A DNA stretch of 64,000 nt from Xanthomonas euvesicatoria pv. euvesicatoria (lineage in GTDB: Bacteria > Pseudomonadota > Gammaproteobacteria > Xanthomonadales > Xanthomonadaceae): NCBI RefSeq assembly GCF_020880415.1, contig NZ_JAJIUJ010000119.1, positions 186,001-250,000 of the forward strand, given 5' to 3'. Below the pieces are notes generated by a model. The model did not search any database and was not told where the DNA came from. It saw only the letters and a list, made by a program, of their open reading frames with translations. The translations under genes and the position numbers were made by a program. Numbering within the stretch: the first letter of the stretch is position 1; each line of letters begins with the position of its first letter. Positions 45,247 through 56,185 of the stretch are shown here, piece by piece.

Positions 45247-46062
45247 CTAGCCGCCGGCTTCGATCATCTGGTCGAGCACGTAGACCGGTTTGGCGTCAGG
45301 CGCGCTGACGGCCGGGTAGCGGGTCACGCGCAGCAGCGTGCGGATTCCCTCTTCATGGTCGAAACCCTCGATCGTGCCGTCGTAGGGCTGCCACGACGTG
45401 GCGGCCGCTGTCGCGGCGGCCGCGCCCGGCTCGTGCTCGCGCACTTGGAGGCAGCGGCGCGCAGGGTCCAAAACGCAGGGCACGGTCTCTGCGGCCACTT
45501 CGATCAGCAGCGTCTGCCCCGGCCCGCCATACCGGGTGTCCGCGGTGGGCGTACCGCCGAAGATCAGCACGGTGCCGTCGCTGCGGGTCAGGGTCAGGCC
45601 AGGCACGGCTGCCGCGTTGTCCATGACCACTGCAAAGCGCCCGGACAACAGGTCGCTGGCCGCGCGTTCCTGCGCCATCCGGCGTGCATCGGCGCACATC
45701 CGCTTGCTCGAGACCACCCGGCCAATCTGCACGTGCGCCTGGGCCACGCTGTAGTTGGCGCCCAGCGCGTTGCAGGTCTGGCTGACCTGGATGCGCTGAT
45801 CGTCGAAGTCCAGTTGCACTGGCGACACGCCGTCGACGAACAGACTGCGCAAGGCCGTGCCATGCGCATCGCTGGCCTGCTGCAAGTGCCAGTGCTGCGC
45901 ACGCAGGGCAGCGCGCAATGGGACATTGTCCGTGTCGGGGGGAGCGGTGACCGGTGCCCGCGCAGCAGCGTGGCCGGAGCCGGGTGGGTCCGGCGATGCA
46001 CCCGACCCGCAGGCCGTCACGCCCGCCGCCAGCAATGCAGGGGCGAAGAACACGGCACGCAT
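45247..46062 (-). CDS. META / DUF4377-type lipoprotein
   Basis: A 271-residue protein with a lipoprotein signal (AGVTACGSG). The central part, about residues 50-165, has the META domain pattern (HWHLQQASDAHG, VSQTCNALGANYSV, GRVVSSKRMCADARRM). The end resembles DUF4377 (TLLIEVAAETVPCVLDP, CLQVREHEPG, WQPYDGTIEGFDHEEGIRTL). Such proteins are found in envelope stress contexts; the role is unknown. It is convergent with the quinone reductase gene, 55 bases apart. Confidence 0.82.
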   Translation of the reverse strand: MRAVFFAPALLAAGVTACGSGASPDPPGSGHAAARAPVTAPPDTDNVPLRAALRAQHWHLQQASDAHGTALRSLFVDGVSPVQLDFDDQRIQVSQTCNALGANYSVAQAHVQIGRVVSSKRMCADARRMAQERAASDLLSGRFAVVMDNAAAVPGLTLTRSDGTVLIFGGTPTADTRYGGPGQTLLIEVAAETVPCVLDPARRCLQVREHEPGAAAATAAATSWQPYDGTIEGFDHEEGIRTLLRVTRYPAVSAPDAKPVYVLDQMIEAGG

Positions 46063-46302
46063 GCGCAGCTCCCGGTGGTCGATGCGTCAGTGATACCGCC
46101 AGCGTGCGCCCGGGGCAATGACCGGCGTCACGACGTGGACGCATCAGAGCCACCAACCAAGCGACTGCGTCCGATATCCGGCGGGGCGGCCGTTGCCCGC
46201 AATCGGCTGGCAGCGCGCGGACGCGGCAGTGCCCAGCGCGTTTGTGTGCGCCCGGCCTGCACGTCGCAGCCATCACGACGTGCAGGCCGGGGCGGTGGAA
46301 TG

Positions 46303-47100
46303 TCAGCCCGCCGCCGCCGGCAGCCACAGCAGCAGGGCGGCGCCCAGCAGCATGCGATACACCGCAAACACCGTGAAACGGTGCTTCTTGATATAGCCCA
46401 GCAGCCACTTCACCACCACAAAGCCGGTGATGGTCGCCGCCACGAAGGCCACCGCCACGTCGGTCCAGTTTTCGGTGCCGAAACCGCCTTCCTTGTACAT
46501 CTCCAGCAGCGCGTAGCCGCTGGCCGCAAACATGGTCGGAATGCCCACCATGAACACGAAATCCGCCGCTGCCGAGCGCTTGCTCAGGCCCAGCAGCATC
46601 GCGATGAAGATCGTCGAGGCCGAGCGCGACGTTCCGGGAAAAACACCGGCCACGACCTGCGCCAGGCCTACGGCGATGGCTACCTTCCAGGTCACCACAT
46701 CGCGCTCGGGCAGCTTGCCGGCGAAGTGTTCGGCCACCAGCATCCATACCCCGCCGATCAGCAACGCCCAGGCGACCGGTTGGAGCGTTTCGGGCAATTG
46801 CCAGCCGGCCTTGCGCACGATCAGCCCGACCACCGCGGTGACCAGGAAGGCCACGCCGACCTTGAGCACGTAGTCGCGGTTGGCGCGCTCGCCCAGGCCG
46901 GTGGCCAGGCTCCACAGGCGCTGCCGCAGCGCCAGGCAGATGGCCAGGATCGCGCCGGCCTGGATGACGATATTGAAGAAGTCAGAACGGCGTCCGAGCC
47001 ATTGTTCGGCGATCAACAGGTGGCCGGTGCTGGAGATCGGCAGGAATTCGGTGAGGCCTTCGAGAATGCCCAACAACAGGGCGGAAATCAGATCGGACAT
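46303..47100 (-). CDS. uppP: Undecaprenyl-diphosphatase UppP (BacA)
   Basis: A 265-residue membrane phosphatase that recycles undecaprenyl diphosphate for cell-wall and surface-polymer synthesis. The two conserved boxes are present: EGLTEFLPISSTGH near residues 14-27 and VAGVFPGTSRSAST near 150-163. Eight or so hydrophobic segments. The ATG at 47100 fits the family start MSDLISALLLGILEG. It is divergent from glnA with 221 bases between, which hold NtrC sites that might also influence uppP. Confidence 0.95.
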   Translation of the reverse strand: MSDLISALLLGILEGLTEFLPISSTGHLLIAEQWLGRRSDFFNIVIQAGAILAICLALRQRLWSLATGLGERANRDYVLKVGVAFLVTAVVGLIVRKAGWQLPETLQPVAWALLIGGVWMLVAEHFAGKLPERDVVTWKVAIAVGLAQVVAGVFPGTSRSASTIFIAMLLGLSKRSAAADFVFMVGIPTMFAASGYALLEMYKEGGFGTENWTDVAVAFVAATITGFVVVKWLLGYIKKHRFTVFAVYRMLLGAALLLWLPAAAG

Positions 47101-47147
47101 CGGACTGGGCAGGGGTGAGGGAGGCGCCAGGATAGTGCATTGCGGCA

Positions 47148-47164
47148 TGCACCATATCGGTGCG
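47148..47164 (+). promoter_or_regulatory. NtrC binding site 1 upstream of glnA
   Basis: TGCACCATATCGGTGCG matches the NtrC consensus (TGCACY-N5-GGTGCA) at all but the last base. Its centre is 32 bases, about three helical turns, from site 2. The overlapping palindrome GTGCAT-N6-ATGCAC (47135-47152) may be a further half-site. Confidence 0.8.
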
Positions 47165-47179
47165 TTCTAATTTGCGCTT

Positions 47180-47196
47180 TGCACTTTCATGGTGCG
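47180..47196 (+). promoter_or_regulatory. NtrC binding site 2 upstream of glnA
   Basis: TGCACTTTCATGGTGCG fits the NtrC consensus in all but the last base. It lies about 80 bases before the sigma-54 promoter and is in phase with site 1. Confidence 0.82.
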
Positions 47197-47257
47197 ATGC
47201 CGGTGGTACAGTTGCGAGCGATGTAAGCAAAATCAAGGGCTTGTGAAGCGCACAGGC

Positions 47258-47274
47258 TTGGCACGATCCCTGCT
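47258..47274 (+). promoter_or_regulatory. Sigma-54 promoter of glnA
   Basis: TTGGCACGATCCCTGCT has the invariant GG (-24) and GC (-12), with ten bases between. Transcription would begin near 47286, about 36 bases before the ATG. Confidence 0.85.
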
Positions 47275-47321
47275 GTACTACCGCCCACGAGCCACTTAAC
47301 TCCTGCCTGAGGTTTCTTCCG

Positions 47322-48731
47322 ATGTCCGTGGAAAATGTTGAAAAGCTGATCAAGGACAACAAGGTCGAGTTCGTCGACCTGCGCTTCGTCGATATGCGTG
47401 GTGTACAGCAGCACATCACCTTTCCGGTCAATATCATCGAGCCGGCGCTGTTTGAAGAAGGCAAGATGTTCGACGGCAGTTCGATCGCGGGCTGGAAGGG
47501 CATCAACGAGTCGGACATGGTGTTGCTGCCGGACGCGGGCACCGCGTATCTGGATCCGTTCTTCGCCGATCCGACCATCGTGCTGACCTGCGACATCCTC
47601 GACCCGGCCACCATGCAGAGCTATGAGCGCGACCCGCGCGGCATCGCCAAGCGCGCCGAGGCCTACCTGAAGTCCTCCGGCACCGCAGACCAGGCGTTCT
47701 TCGGCCCGGAGCCGGAATTCTTCATCTTCGATTCGGTGCGCTTTGCCAACGACATGGGCCACACCTTCTTCCAGGTGGGTTCGGAAGAGGCGGCCTGGAA
47801 CACCGGCGAAAAGTACGACGGCGGCAACAGCGGTTACCGCCCGGGCGTGAAGGGCGGCTACTTCCCGGTTCCGCCGACCGACAGCCTGCACGACCTGCGC
47901 GCGGAAATGATCAAGACGCTGGAACAGGTCGGCATCGAAACCGAGGTGCACCACCACGAAGTGGCCACCGCCGGCCAGTGCGAGATCGGCACCAAGTTCA
48001 GCTCGCTGGTGCAGAAGGCCGACGAACTGCTGACGATGAAGTACATCATCAAGAACGTCGCCTACCGCAACGGCAAGACCGCCACCTTCATGCCCAAGCC
48101 CATCGTGGGCGACAACGGCTCGGGCATGCACGTGCACCAGTCGCTGGCCAAGGGCGGCGTCAACCTGTTCACCGGCGACGGCTACGGCGGCCTGTCGCAG
48201 CTGGCGCTGTGGTACATCGGCGGCATCTTCAAGCATGCCCGCGCGATCAACGCCTTCGCCAACTCCGGCACCAACAGCTACAAGCGCCTGGTTCCGGGCT
48301 TCGAGGCGCCGGTGATGCTGGCCTATTCGGCGCGTAACCGTTCGGCCTCGTGCCGCATTCCGTGGGTCACCAACCCGAAGGCGCGCCGCATCGAAATGCG
48401 CTTCCCCGATCCGTTGCAGTCCGGCTACCTGACCTTCACCGCGCTGATGATGGCCGGCCTGGACGGCATCAAGAACCAGATCGACCCGGGCGCCCCGAGC
48501 GACAAGGACCTGTACGACCTGCCGCCGGAAGAAGAGAAGCTGATCCCGCAGGTGTGCTCCAGCCTGGACCAGGCCCTGGAAGCGCTGGACAAGGACCGCG
48601 AGTTCCTCAAGGCCGGCGGCGTGATGAGCGACGACTTCATCGACGGCTATATCGCGCTGAAGATGCAGGAAGTCACCAAGTTCCGTGCTGCGACCCACCC
48701 GTTGGAGTACCAGCTGTACTACGGCAACTGA
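47322..48731 (+). CDS. glnA: Glutamine synthetase type I
   Basis: A 469-residue dodecameric glutamine synthetase that makes glutamine from glutamate, ammonia and ATP. Landmarks: [13 protein letters not shown] (Asp-50-like region), FGPEPEFF and [10 protein letters not shown] (metal and ammonia site), [11 protein letters not shown], and NRSASCRIP. The adenylylation Tyr is in [11 protein letters not shown] near residue 398, so GlnE control applies. GAGGTTTCTTCCG precedes the start. Two NtrC sites and a sigma-54 promoter precede it. The first half of the nitrogen block. Confidence 0.97.
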   Translation: MSVENVEKLIKDNKVEFVDLRFVDMRGVQQHITFPVNIIEPALFEEGKMFDGSSIAGWKGINESDMVLLPDAGTAYLDPFFADPTIVLTCDILDPATMQSYERDPRGIAKRAEAYLKSSGTADQAFFGPEPEFFIFDSVRFANDMGHTFFQVGSEEAAWNTGEKYDGGNSGYRPGVKGGYFPVPPTDSLHDLRAEMIKTLEQVGIETEVHHHEVATAGQCEIGTKFSSLVQKADELLTMKYIIKNVAYRNGKTATFMPKPIVGDNGSGMHVHQSLAKGGVNLFTGDGYGGLSQLALWYIGGIFKHARAINAFANSGTNSYKRLVPGFEAPVMLAYSARNRSASCRIPWVTNPKARRIEMRFPDPLQSGYLTFTALMMAGLDGIKNQIDPGAPSDKDLYDLPPEEEKLIPQVCSSLDQALEALDKDREFLKAGGVMSDDFIDGYIALKMQEVTKFRAATHPLEYQLYYGN

Positions 48732-48744
48732 GTTCCACCGCGGT

Positions 48745-48777
48745 GATGGCGGAGGCCCCCCTCCCACCTCCGCCATC
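48745..48777 (+). terminator. Hairpin after glnA
   Basis: GATGGCGGAGG pairs with CCTCCGCCATC around an 11-base C-rich loop. There is no T-tract, so it may be an attenuator as well as a terminator before glnK. The rest of the gap, to 49004, shows no NtrC site or sigma-54 promoter I can support. Confidence 0.6.
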
Positions 48778-48950
48778 GCCGCACATGTTCGATCGATCCA
48801 GGGCTCCGGCCGTGGATCGCAGGGGTAACGAGAGAGCACATCGTTCGCGGCGTGCGGGCCTGACCTCTCCCACGAGGCGGATGCATGGCATCTGCTGGGG
48901 TCCGCGCAATCGCGAACGATCGGATGCCGGGGTGGCATCCAGGTGACTGA

Positions 48951-49343
<393 letters not shown>

Positions 49344-49365
49344 CCCCACCAGCCCCGGAGTTCGT

Positions 49366-50808
49366 ATGAAGACAGCTCTTTTTGCCGGGTGGAAAGCCCG
49401 GTTCTACAGCGTGTGCATGCTGATGCTGTTCAGCGCGCTGATGGTGGGCGGCATGGGCAGCGCGCAGGCGCAGTCCGGTGCGCAGGTCACGCCGTTGCCG
49501 ACCGAGCCGGTCACCACCGAACCGCTGCCGTCGGCGCAGCCGGTCGCCCCGCCGGTCGCCGCCGCCGAAGCCGCGCCGGTGGTGGAGAAGGGCGACGTCG
49601 CCTGGATGCTGACCTCCACCTTGCTGGTGCTGATGATGGTGGTGCCGGGCCTGGCGCTGTTCTACGGCGGCATGGTGCGCGCCAAGAACGTGCTGTCGGT
49701 GCTGATCCAGGTCGCCACAGTCTTTTCGCTGCTGACCGTCCTGTGGGTGCTGTATGGCTACAGCCTGGCGTTCTCCGGCGAAGGCGCGTGGATCGGCAAT
49801 CTGGACAAGGCGCTACTCAAGGGCGTCACCATCGAAACCCTGGCGGCGACCTTCACCAAGGGCGTGAGCCTGCCGGAATACGTGTTCGTCGCGTTCCAGG
49901 CGACCTTTGCCGGCATCACCGGTGCGCTGATCGTCGGCGCCTTCGCCGAACGCGCCAAGTTCGCTGCGGTGCTGCTGTTCTCGGTGATCTGGTTCACCTT
50001 CGGCTACCTGCCGCTAGCGCACATGGTCTGGGCCACCGGCGGGTACCTGTTCGGACTGGGCGCGCTGGATTTCGCCGGTGGCACGGTCGTGCATATCAAT
50101 GCCGGTGTTGCCGGCCTGGTCGGCGCCTACTTCGTCGGCAAGCGTGCCGGGCTGGGGCGTGAGGCGATTAAGCCGCACAACGTGACCCTGACCTTCGTCG
50201 GCGCCTCGCTGCTGTGGGTGGGGTGGTTCGGCTTCAATGCCGGTTCCAACCTGGAAGCCAATGCCGGTGCGGCGCTGGCCTTCCTCAACACCTTGCTGGC
50301 TACCGCCGCCGCCATCCTGGGCTGGTCGCTGACCGAGAAGATCATCAAGGGCAAGTCGTCCGCCCTGGGCGTGGCCTCGGGCATGGTGGCCGGCCTGGTC
50401 GGCATCACTCCGGCTTGCGGCACCGTGGGTCCGTTCGGCGCGATCGTCATTGGTCTTGCCGCCGGCGTGCTGTGCGTCTGGGGCGTCACCGGCCTGAAGC
50501 GCCTGCTGGGCGCCGACGACAGCCTGGACGTGTTCGGCGTGCATGGCCTGGGCGGCATCATCGGTGCCATCCTCACCGGCGTGTTCTCGGCGGCCTCGCT
50601 TGGCGGCCAGAAGGGTGGCGATTACGACATCGTGCACCAAGTCGGTATCCAGGCCCTGGGCGTAGGCATCACCGTGGGCTGGATCGGCGTGGTGTCGGTG
50701 GTCGGGTTCCTGGTGGCCAAGCTGGTGTTCGGCCTGCGCGTCAGCGAAGAAGCCGAGCGCGAGGGCCTGGACATCACCTCCCACGGTGAAGCTGCGTACG
50801 AGTCCTGA
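49366..50808 (+). CDS. amtB: Ammonium transporter AmtB
   Basis: A 480-residue channel of the Amt family. A signal-like N-terminus (MLMLFSALMVGGMGSAQA) is followed by a Pro/Ala-rich linker to about residue 75 and then eleven hydrophobic helices. Conserved blocks: YGGMVRAKNVLSVLIQ, FAERAKFAAVLLFS, DFAGGTVVHINAGVAGLVGA and HGLGGIIGAILTGVF. It is 22 bases after glnK, as usual. The linker is longer than in E. coli AmtB. CCGGAG precedes the start. Confidence 0.95.
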   Translation: MKTALFAGWKARFYSVCMLMLFSALMVGGMGSAQAQSGAQVTPLPTEPVTTEPLPSAQPVAPPVAAAEAAPVVEKGDVAWMLTSTLLVLMMVVPGLALFYGGMVRAKNVLSVLIQVATVFSLLTVLWVLYGYSLAFSGEGAWIGNLDKALLKGVTIETLAATFTKGVSLPEYVFVAFQATFAGITGALIVGAFAERAKFAAVLLFSVIWFTFGYLPLAHMVWATGGYLFGLGALDFAGGTVVHINAGVAGLVGAYFVGKRAGLGREAIKPHNVTLTFVGASLLWVGWFGFNAGSNLEANAGAALAFLNTLLATAAAILGWSLTEKIIKGKSSALGVASGMVAGLVGITPACGTVGPFGAIVIGLAAGVLCVWGVTGLKRLLGADDSLDVFGVHGLGGIIGAILTGVFSAASLGGQKGGDYDIVHQVGIQALGVGITVGWIGVVSVVGFLVAKLVFGLRVSEEAEREGLDITSHGEAAYES

Positions 50809-50815
50809 GCATGCA

Positions 50816-50841
50816 CACCCGCGGCCGCGCTGCCGCGGGTG
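50816..50841 (+). terminator. GC-rich hairpin after amtB
   Basis: CACCCGCGG pairs with CCGCGGGTG, 7 bases after the stop. No T-tract. Confidence 0.5.
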
Positions 50842-51055
50842 GCGCCCTGACCCGGCCGGGACCGCCCAGCCGGGTCCGTTTTCCCCCGCCGCCCATTGGG
50901 CGCGGAACCACTGCCGAGGTGCCTGCATGACCAGCCCCACGCCCGTGACTGCCGGCGCGGATGCACGCTGGATCGGTGCGACCCGCCGCCGTCCGGCCTC
51001 CATGGTGTCTCCGTGCGCTTCGCTTTGCGCGACATCGATGCATGGCGCTGCGCTT

Positions 51056-51072
51056 TGCACTAAATTGGTGCA
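51056..51072 (+). promoter_or_regulatory. NtrC binding site abutting the ntrB start
   Basis: TGCACTAAATTGGTGCA is a perfect match to the NtrC consensus. It ends one base before the ATG at 51073, in the place of the ribosome site. Bound NtrC would repress its own operon, as described for the glnL promoter of enteric bacteria. Confidence 0.82.
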
Positions 51073-52120
51073 ATGGTGACGTCCTCTTCCATGCCATCAC
51101 TGGACAGCCTGGGCACACCGGTCGCCTGGGCCGACCGCGAGGGCCACGTGCTGGGCGTCAACCCGGCGTTCGCGCGCTGGCTCGGGGTCAGTGCACGGCG
51201 GTTGGTCGAACAGCCCCTGGCCGCGCTGGAAGTGCAGGGCGACGCGTTGGCGCGCTTTCTGCTCAACGACGAACGTGACGTCTTGCGCCTGCACCGGCTG
51301 GCGCTGGGCCTGCCCAACGATGCGCCGCGTTTTGCCGAAGGCTGGCTGTCGCGGCTGGACGATGGCGGCTGGCTGCTGGAAACCCACCCGGTCGACGAAT
51401 TTCCCGCGCTCGATCCCACCCACGCCCTGCCCAATGCCTTGAGCGCTGCGCTGAAAGGGTTGGCGCACGAGCTGCGTAACCCGCTGGCCGGGCTCAAGGG
51501 CGCCGCGCAGCTGCTGGCGCGCCGCGCGGCCGGGCGCGACGAAGACGAGCGCGAGCTGATCGAGCTGATCGGCACCGAGATCGAGCGCCTCAACACCCTG
51601 CTCGAACGGCTGCTCTCGCCCACCCCGGCGCGCCCGCACGACCGCCTCAACATCCATGTCGTGCTCGAACGCGTGCTACGCCTGGCCGAAGCTGAAGGCG
51701 GCTGGTCGGTGCAGGTGCAGCGCGACTACGACCCCAGCATTCCCGACATTCTGGGCGATGGCGACCGCCTGACCCAGGCGGTGTGGAACCTGGTGCGCAA
51801 CGCCTTCCAGGCCGGCGCCACACGCGTGACGCTGCGCACCCGCGTGGAGCATGGCCAGCGCATCCGCGACCGCGTGCATGCGATGTCGCTGCGGCTGGAA
51901 ATCATCGACGACGGCGGCGGCGTGCCGGAAGAACTGGCCGAGCACCTGTTTCTGCCACTGGTCAGTGGCCGTGCCGAAGGCAGCGGTCTGGGCCTGGCGC
52001 TGGCCCAGCAGGTTTCGCGCGAGCACCACGGCACGCTGACCTATCGCTCGCGTCCGGGCCATACCGTTTTCACCCTGCTGCTGCCCGAGCTGGCCGGCGA
52101 TCACGACAAGGAGCAACCGC

Positions 52121-52128
<8 letters not shown>
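51073..52128 (+). CDS. ntrB: Nitrogen regulation sensor kinase NtrB (GlnL)
   Basis: A 351-residue cytosolic histidine kinase. A PAS domain covers about residues 10-75. The H-box LAHELRNPLAGLKGAAQLL has phospho-His near residue 132, then the N-box WNLVRNAFQAGAT and G-boxes IIDDGGGVPE and GSGLGLALAQ. It phosphorylates NtrC under nitrogen limitation and is held in the phosphatase state by PII. The start is ambiguous: ATG at 51073 has no ribosome site because an NtrC palindrome abuts it; ATG at 51091 is possible. The stop overlaps ntrC by eight bases. Confidence 0.94.
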
Positions 52129-53548
<1,420 letters not shown>

Positions 53549-53555
53549 TCTGGGT

Positions 53556-53610
53556 CCAACGCCCCTCGCCGATGGGGACGGGGTTGGGGCGAGGGTGCCG
53601 GCCGATGAAA
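53556..53610. repeat. Divergent intergenic repeat after ntrC
   Basis: CCCCTCGCCGATGGGGACGG then GGTTGGGGCGAGGGTGCC resembles the modules at 5069-5337 and 8165-8331 but is degenerate. The remaining 300 bases before the sodC gene hold no feature I can support apart from its ribosome site. Confidence 0.5.
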
Positions 53611-53915
53611 GCGCGAGTGCCCGCGCACCTATCCAGCGATGCCTTGATCGAGCCGAGGCCGCCCGACAGTGCCCGCGGCAAGCATTGATGAGTGGTACGC
53701 CGCCGCATGCGGCGCTGTCGATGACGCCACCGCAACCCTGCCGTGCCGACGCCGTCGTCCGGGCAGTCACGCAGCGTGCCTGGCGCCTCGCACACCATCC
53801 GACAAGCCGACCCGGCACACCGACCCCGTACACTCCCGTGCCGCCAGCAGGCCCATTTCATGACACGTGAACATGCGCCCGCATAGGTTTCCAGCCTGAT
53901 CAGGAGAACTGCTCG

Positions 53916-54518
53916 ATGCGTTACCGGTCGCCCACGATCGTTGCCCTCACCGCGCTGGCGCTGGCCGCCTGCAGCAGCACGCCACCGCCGCCCAAGGCGC
54001 CTCCGCCGCCAGCGGCGCGGATCGTGCCTGCGCGCCCGGTGCAGCAAGCCGAGGCCGCGCTGGCTTCGGCCTCGGGCAGCCTGGTCAGCGGCCGGGTGGT
54101 GCTGGTGCCGGCGCTGCAGGGCATCCGCCTCACCGGCACCATCGGCGGCCTGCGTCCGGGCGGTGTGTCCGGATTCCATGTGCACGAACGCGGCGATTGC
54201 AGCGCGGCCGATGCCAGCAGCGCAGGCGCGCATTTCAACCCGGGTGGCGCGCCGCACGGGCGTGCCGGTGGCGGCGCGCATCATCTGGGCGACATGGACA
54301 ATCTGCGTGCAGACGCCGAAGGCGTGGTGCATCTGGACATGATTCTGTCCGGCATCAGTCTGGGCGATGGCGCCCCGACCGACGTGGTCGGCAAGTCGCT
54401 GATCGTGCATGCCGACCCCGACGACTATCGCAGCCAGCCCAGCGGCAATGCCGGTGCGCGCCTGGCCTGCGGCGTCATTCGCGTCACCCAATGGGGCACG
54501 CCCCCTTCGCAGCCCTGA
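53916..54518 (+). CDS. sodC: Cu/Zn superoxide dismutase lipoprotein, copy 1
   Basis: A 200-residue protein. The lipoprotein signal ends LAACSST and is followed by a Pro-rich linker. The dismutase fold starts near residue 45. Metal ligands are visible: HVH in GFHVHERGDCSA, the bridging and Zn His residues with the Asp in GAHFNPGGAPHGRAGGGAHHLGD, and the Cu His in IVHADPDDY. The C-terminal half ends GARLACGVI with the active-site Arg and disulfide Cys. It removes superoxide in the periplasm. CAGGAGAACTGCTCG precedes the start. A second copy follows 48 bases later. Confidence 0.93.
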   Translation: MRYRSPTIVALTALALAACSSTPPPPKAPPPPAARIVPARPVQQAEAALASASGSLVSGRVVLVPALQGIRLTGTIGGLRPGGVSGFHVHERGDCSAADASSAGAHFNPGGAPHGRAGGGAHHLGDMDNLRADAEGVVHLDMILSGISLGDGAPTDVVGKSLIVHADPDDYRSQPSGNAGARLACGVIRVTQWGTPPSQP

Positions 54519-54566
54519 GTCGGGGCGTCAACGGCTGCAGTTGCGGCCTTTCTTCAGGAGTACTCC

Positions 54567-55214
54567 ATGCGCATTGTTCCGACCACCTTGTTTCTGGCCA
54601 CCGCCCTGGTGCTGACCGCGTGCAAGCGCGAGGAACCAGCGCCGGCCGAGCGGGCACCCGCACCGCAGGCCAGCACGCCGGCCGAAGCGGCGCACGGTGG
54701 CGAACACGCCGCCTCCATGGTCACCGAGGCGGCGGCCACCACCACCGCAACCGCCGAGCTCAAGCCGACCAAGGGCAATGACGTCAAAGGCACGGTGACG
54801 TTCAAGACCGTCGACGGTGCGCTGCGCGTCACCGGCCAGCTCAGCGGCCTCAAGCCCAATACCGAGCACGGCTTCCACATCCACGAAAAGGGCGATTGCA
54901 GCGCACCGGACGGCAGCAGCGCCGGCGGTCACTTCAACCCGTCCCAGTCCGATCACGGCAACGTCAGCGCCGAGCCGCACCACGGTGGCGACATGCCCAA
55001 CATCACCGCCGACGCGCAGGGTAACGCCAGCATCGACGGCCCGGTCTCCAGCAACGTCAACCTCGGCAAGGCCGACCAGTTCGATATCGCCGGCCACGCG
55101 GTGATCGTGCATGCCGACGCAGACGACTACAAAACCCAGCCCACCGGCAACGCGGGCGGCCGCCTGGCTTGCGGCGTGATCACCACCGACAACGCGCAGG
55201 CGGCGACCAAGTAA
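54567..55214 (+). CDS. sodC: Cu/Zn superoxide dismutase lipoprotein, copy 2
   Basis: A 215-residue paralogue of the preceding gene. The lipobox is LTACKRE. A linker rich in Ala/Glu/Thr spans about residues 20-65. Ligands are intact: GFHIHEKGDCSA, GGHFNPSQSDHG, PHHGGDMPN, IVHADADDY, and GGRLACGVI at the end. The two mature domains are close in length but clearly diverged, so the duplication is old. AGGAGTACTCC precedes the start. A GC-rich hairpin lies about 110 bases downstream. Confidence 0.93.
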   Translation: MRIVPTTLFLATALVLTACKREEPAPAERAPAPQASTPAEAAHGGEHAASMVTEAAATTTATAELKPTKGNDVKGTVTFKTVDGALRVTGQLSGLKPNTEHGFHIHEKGDCSAPDGSSAGGHFNPSQSDHGNVSAEPHHGGDMPNITADAQGNASIDGPVSSNVNLGKADQFDIAGHAVIVHADADDYKTQPTGNAGGRLACGVITTDNAQAATK

Positions 55215-55324
55215 GCGCTCCGCGACCGTTGTCGATGCACGGCAACGGTTGAATACGACGACGTTGCGGGCGATGTCGGCCGACCGGCCGGTGGACATGC
55301 AGGCAGCGCTGCAGCTCACACACC

Positions 55325-55352
55325 AACGCCGCGGCGACAGCGCCGCGGCGTT
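55325..55352 (+). terminator. Perfect 12-bp hairpin after the sodC pair
   Basis: AACGCCGCGGCG pairs with CGCCGCGGCGTT around ACAG, followed by TGCG. Probable terminator. Nothing further is supported between here and 55747. Confidence 0.55.
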
Positions 55353-55747
55353 TGCGTAGGCGCGAGGTGCAGCGTCCAACCTTCGCTCCGATCGCGATAT
55401 GGCGCACACATGGGTGCATGCGCCTGGATGCGGCAGCTTGCCGATGCCGTAAGCGCGAGCCGTGCGCATCCAGCGCAGCGATTGTCGAACGAACGCGGCA
55501 AACGCCGTCTTCCACTGCCCCTGGCGATCACCCGGTGATCCGCTTGCCAGCGGTCATTGTGCGTAGGCAGACGCGGTGTCTGTCCAAGGCCGATCGGGCC
55601 AGAGCCAATCGGGCACGCGAACAGTTCGCTTGAAGGCAGTGCACGCTGTTCGAGGAGATCGAACCGGTGGCATCCAGCCCGCCAATCGCGCGACAACCTC
55701 AGGTGTTGATCGATCACGGCAAATGCGGCTCACCGCGCAGCGATCAC

Positions 55748-56185
55748 TCAATAATTCGCCCACAACCCCGGTGTCGCCAATTCCAGCAAATGCGCATCGG
55801 GATCGCGGAAGTAAATGCTTTGCCCGCCGCCCGGCCATTGCGTACGGCCTTCGATGGCGACCCCGCAGGCATGCAGGTGATTTTCCCAGCCGGGCAGGGC
55901 ATCGCTTGCGACCGCCAGTGCGAAATGCTGGCACCCGTTGCCTTCATGCGGCGGAATCGTGCCGCCTGGCAGCGTGACCGTCGCCGAGGTGCTGCCTTGC
56001 AGGAACACCAACAAGACCTGCCCAGGCGCGATGGCGTAGGCGGCCATGCGCGTATCGCGGTGCATCGGTTGCAACCCCAGCACGCGCGCGTAGAAGGCGC
56101 ATGCGCGCTCCAGGTCCGCAACATACACGCCGGTCTCCAGCACGCCCTGCAGCGCAGGGGGCAAGGCCGCCGGCGTCTGGCTCAC
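55748..56185 (-). CDS. VOC-family (glyoxalase/dioxygenase-fold) protein
   Basis: A 145-residue single vicinal-oxygen-chelate domain: GVYVADLERACAFYARVLGL at the start, GNGCQHFALAV in the middle, and SIYFRDPDAHLLELATPG at the end. His and Glu residues typical of the metal site are present. GTG start overlaps the stop of the preceding gene (GTGA), so the two are co-translated. Substrate unknown. Confidence 0.85.
   Translation of the reverse strand: MSQTPAALPPALQGVLETGVYVADLERACAFYARVLGLQPMHRDTRMAAYAIAPGQVLLVFLQGSTSATVTLPGGTIPPHEGNGCQHFALAVASDALPGWENHLHACGVAIEGRTQWPGGGQSIYFRDPDAHLLELATPGLWANY

Noticed and set aside
47242-47254. CRP/Clp-like TGTGAAGCGCACA near the glnA promoter
   Set aside because: The spacing between half-sites is one base short of the usual arrangement and it is partly explained by chance; not claimed.
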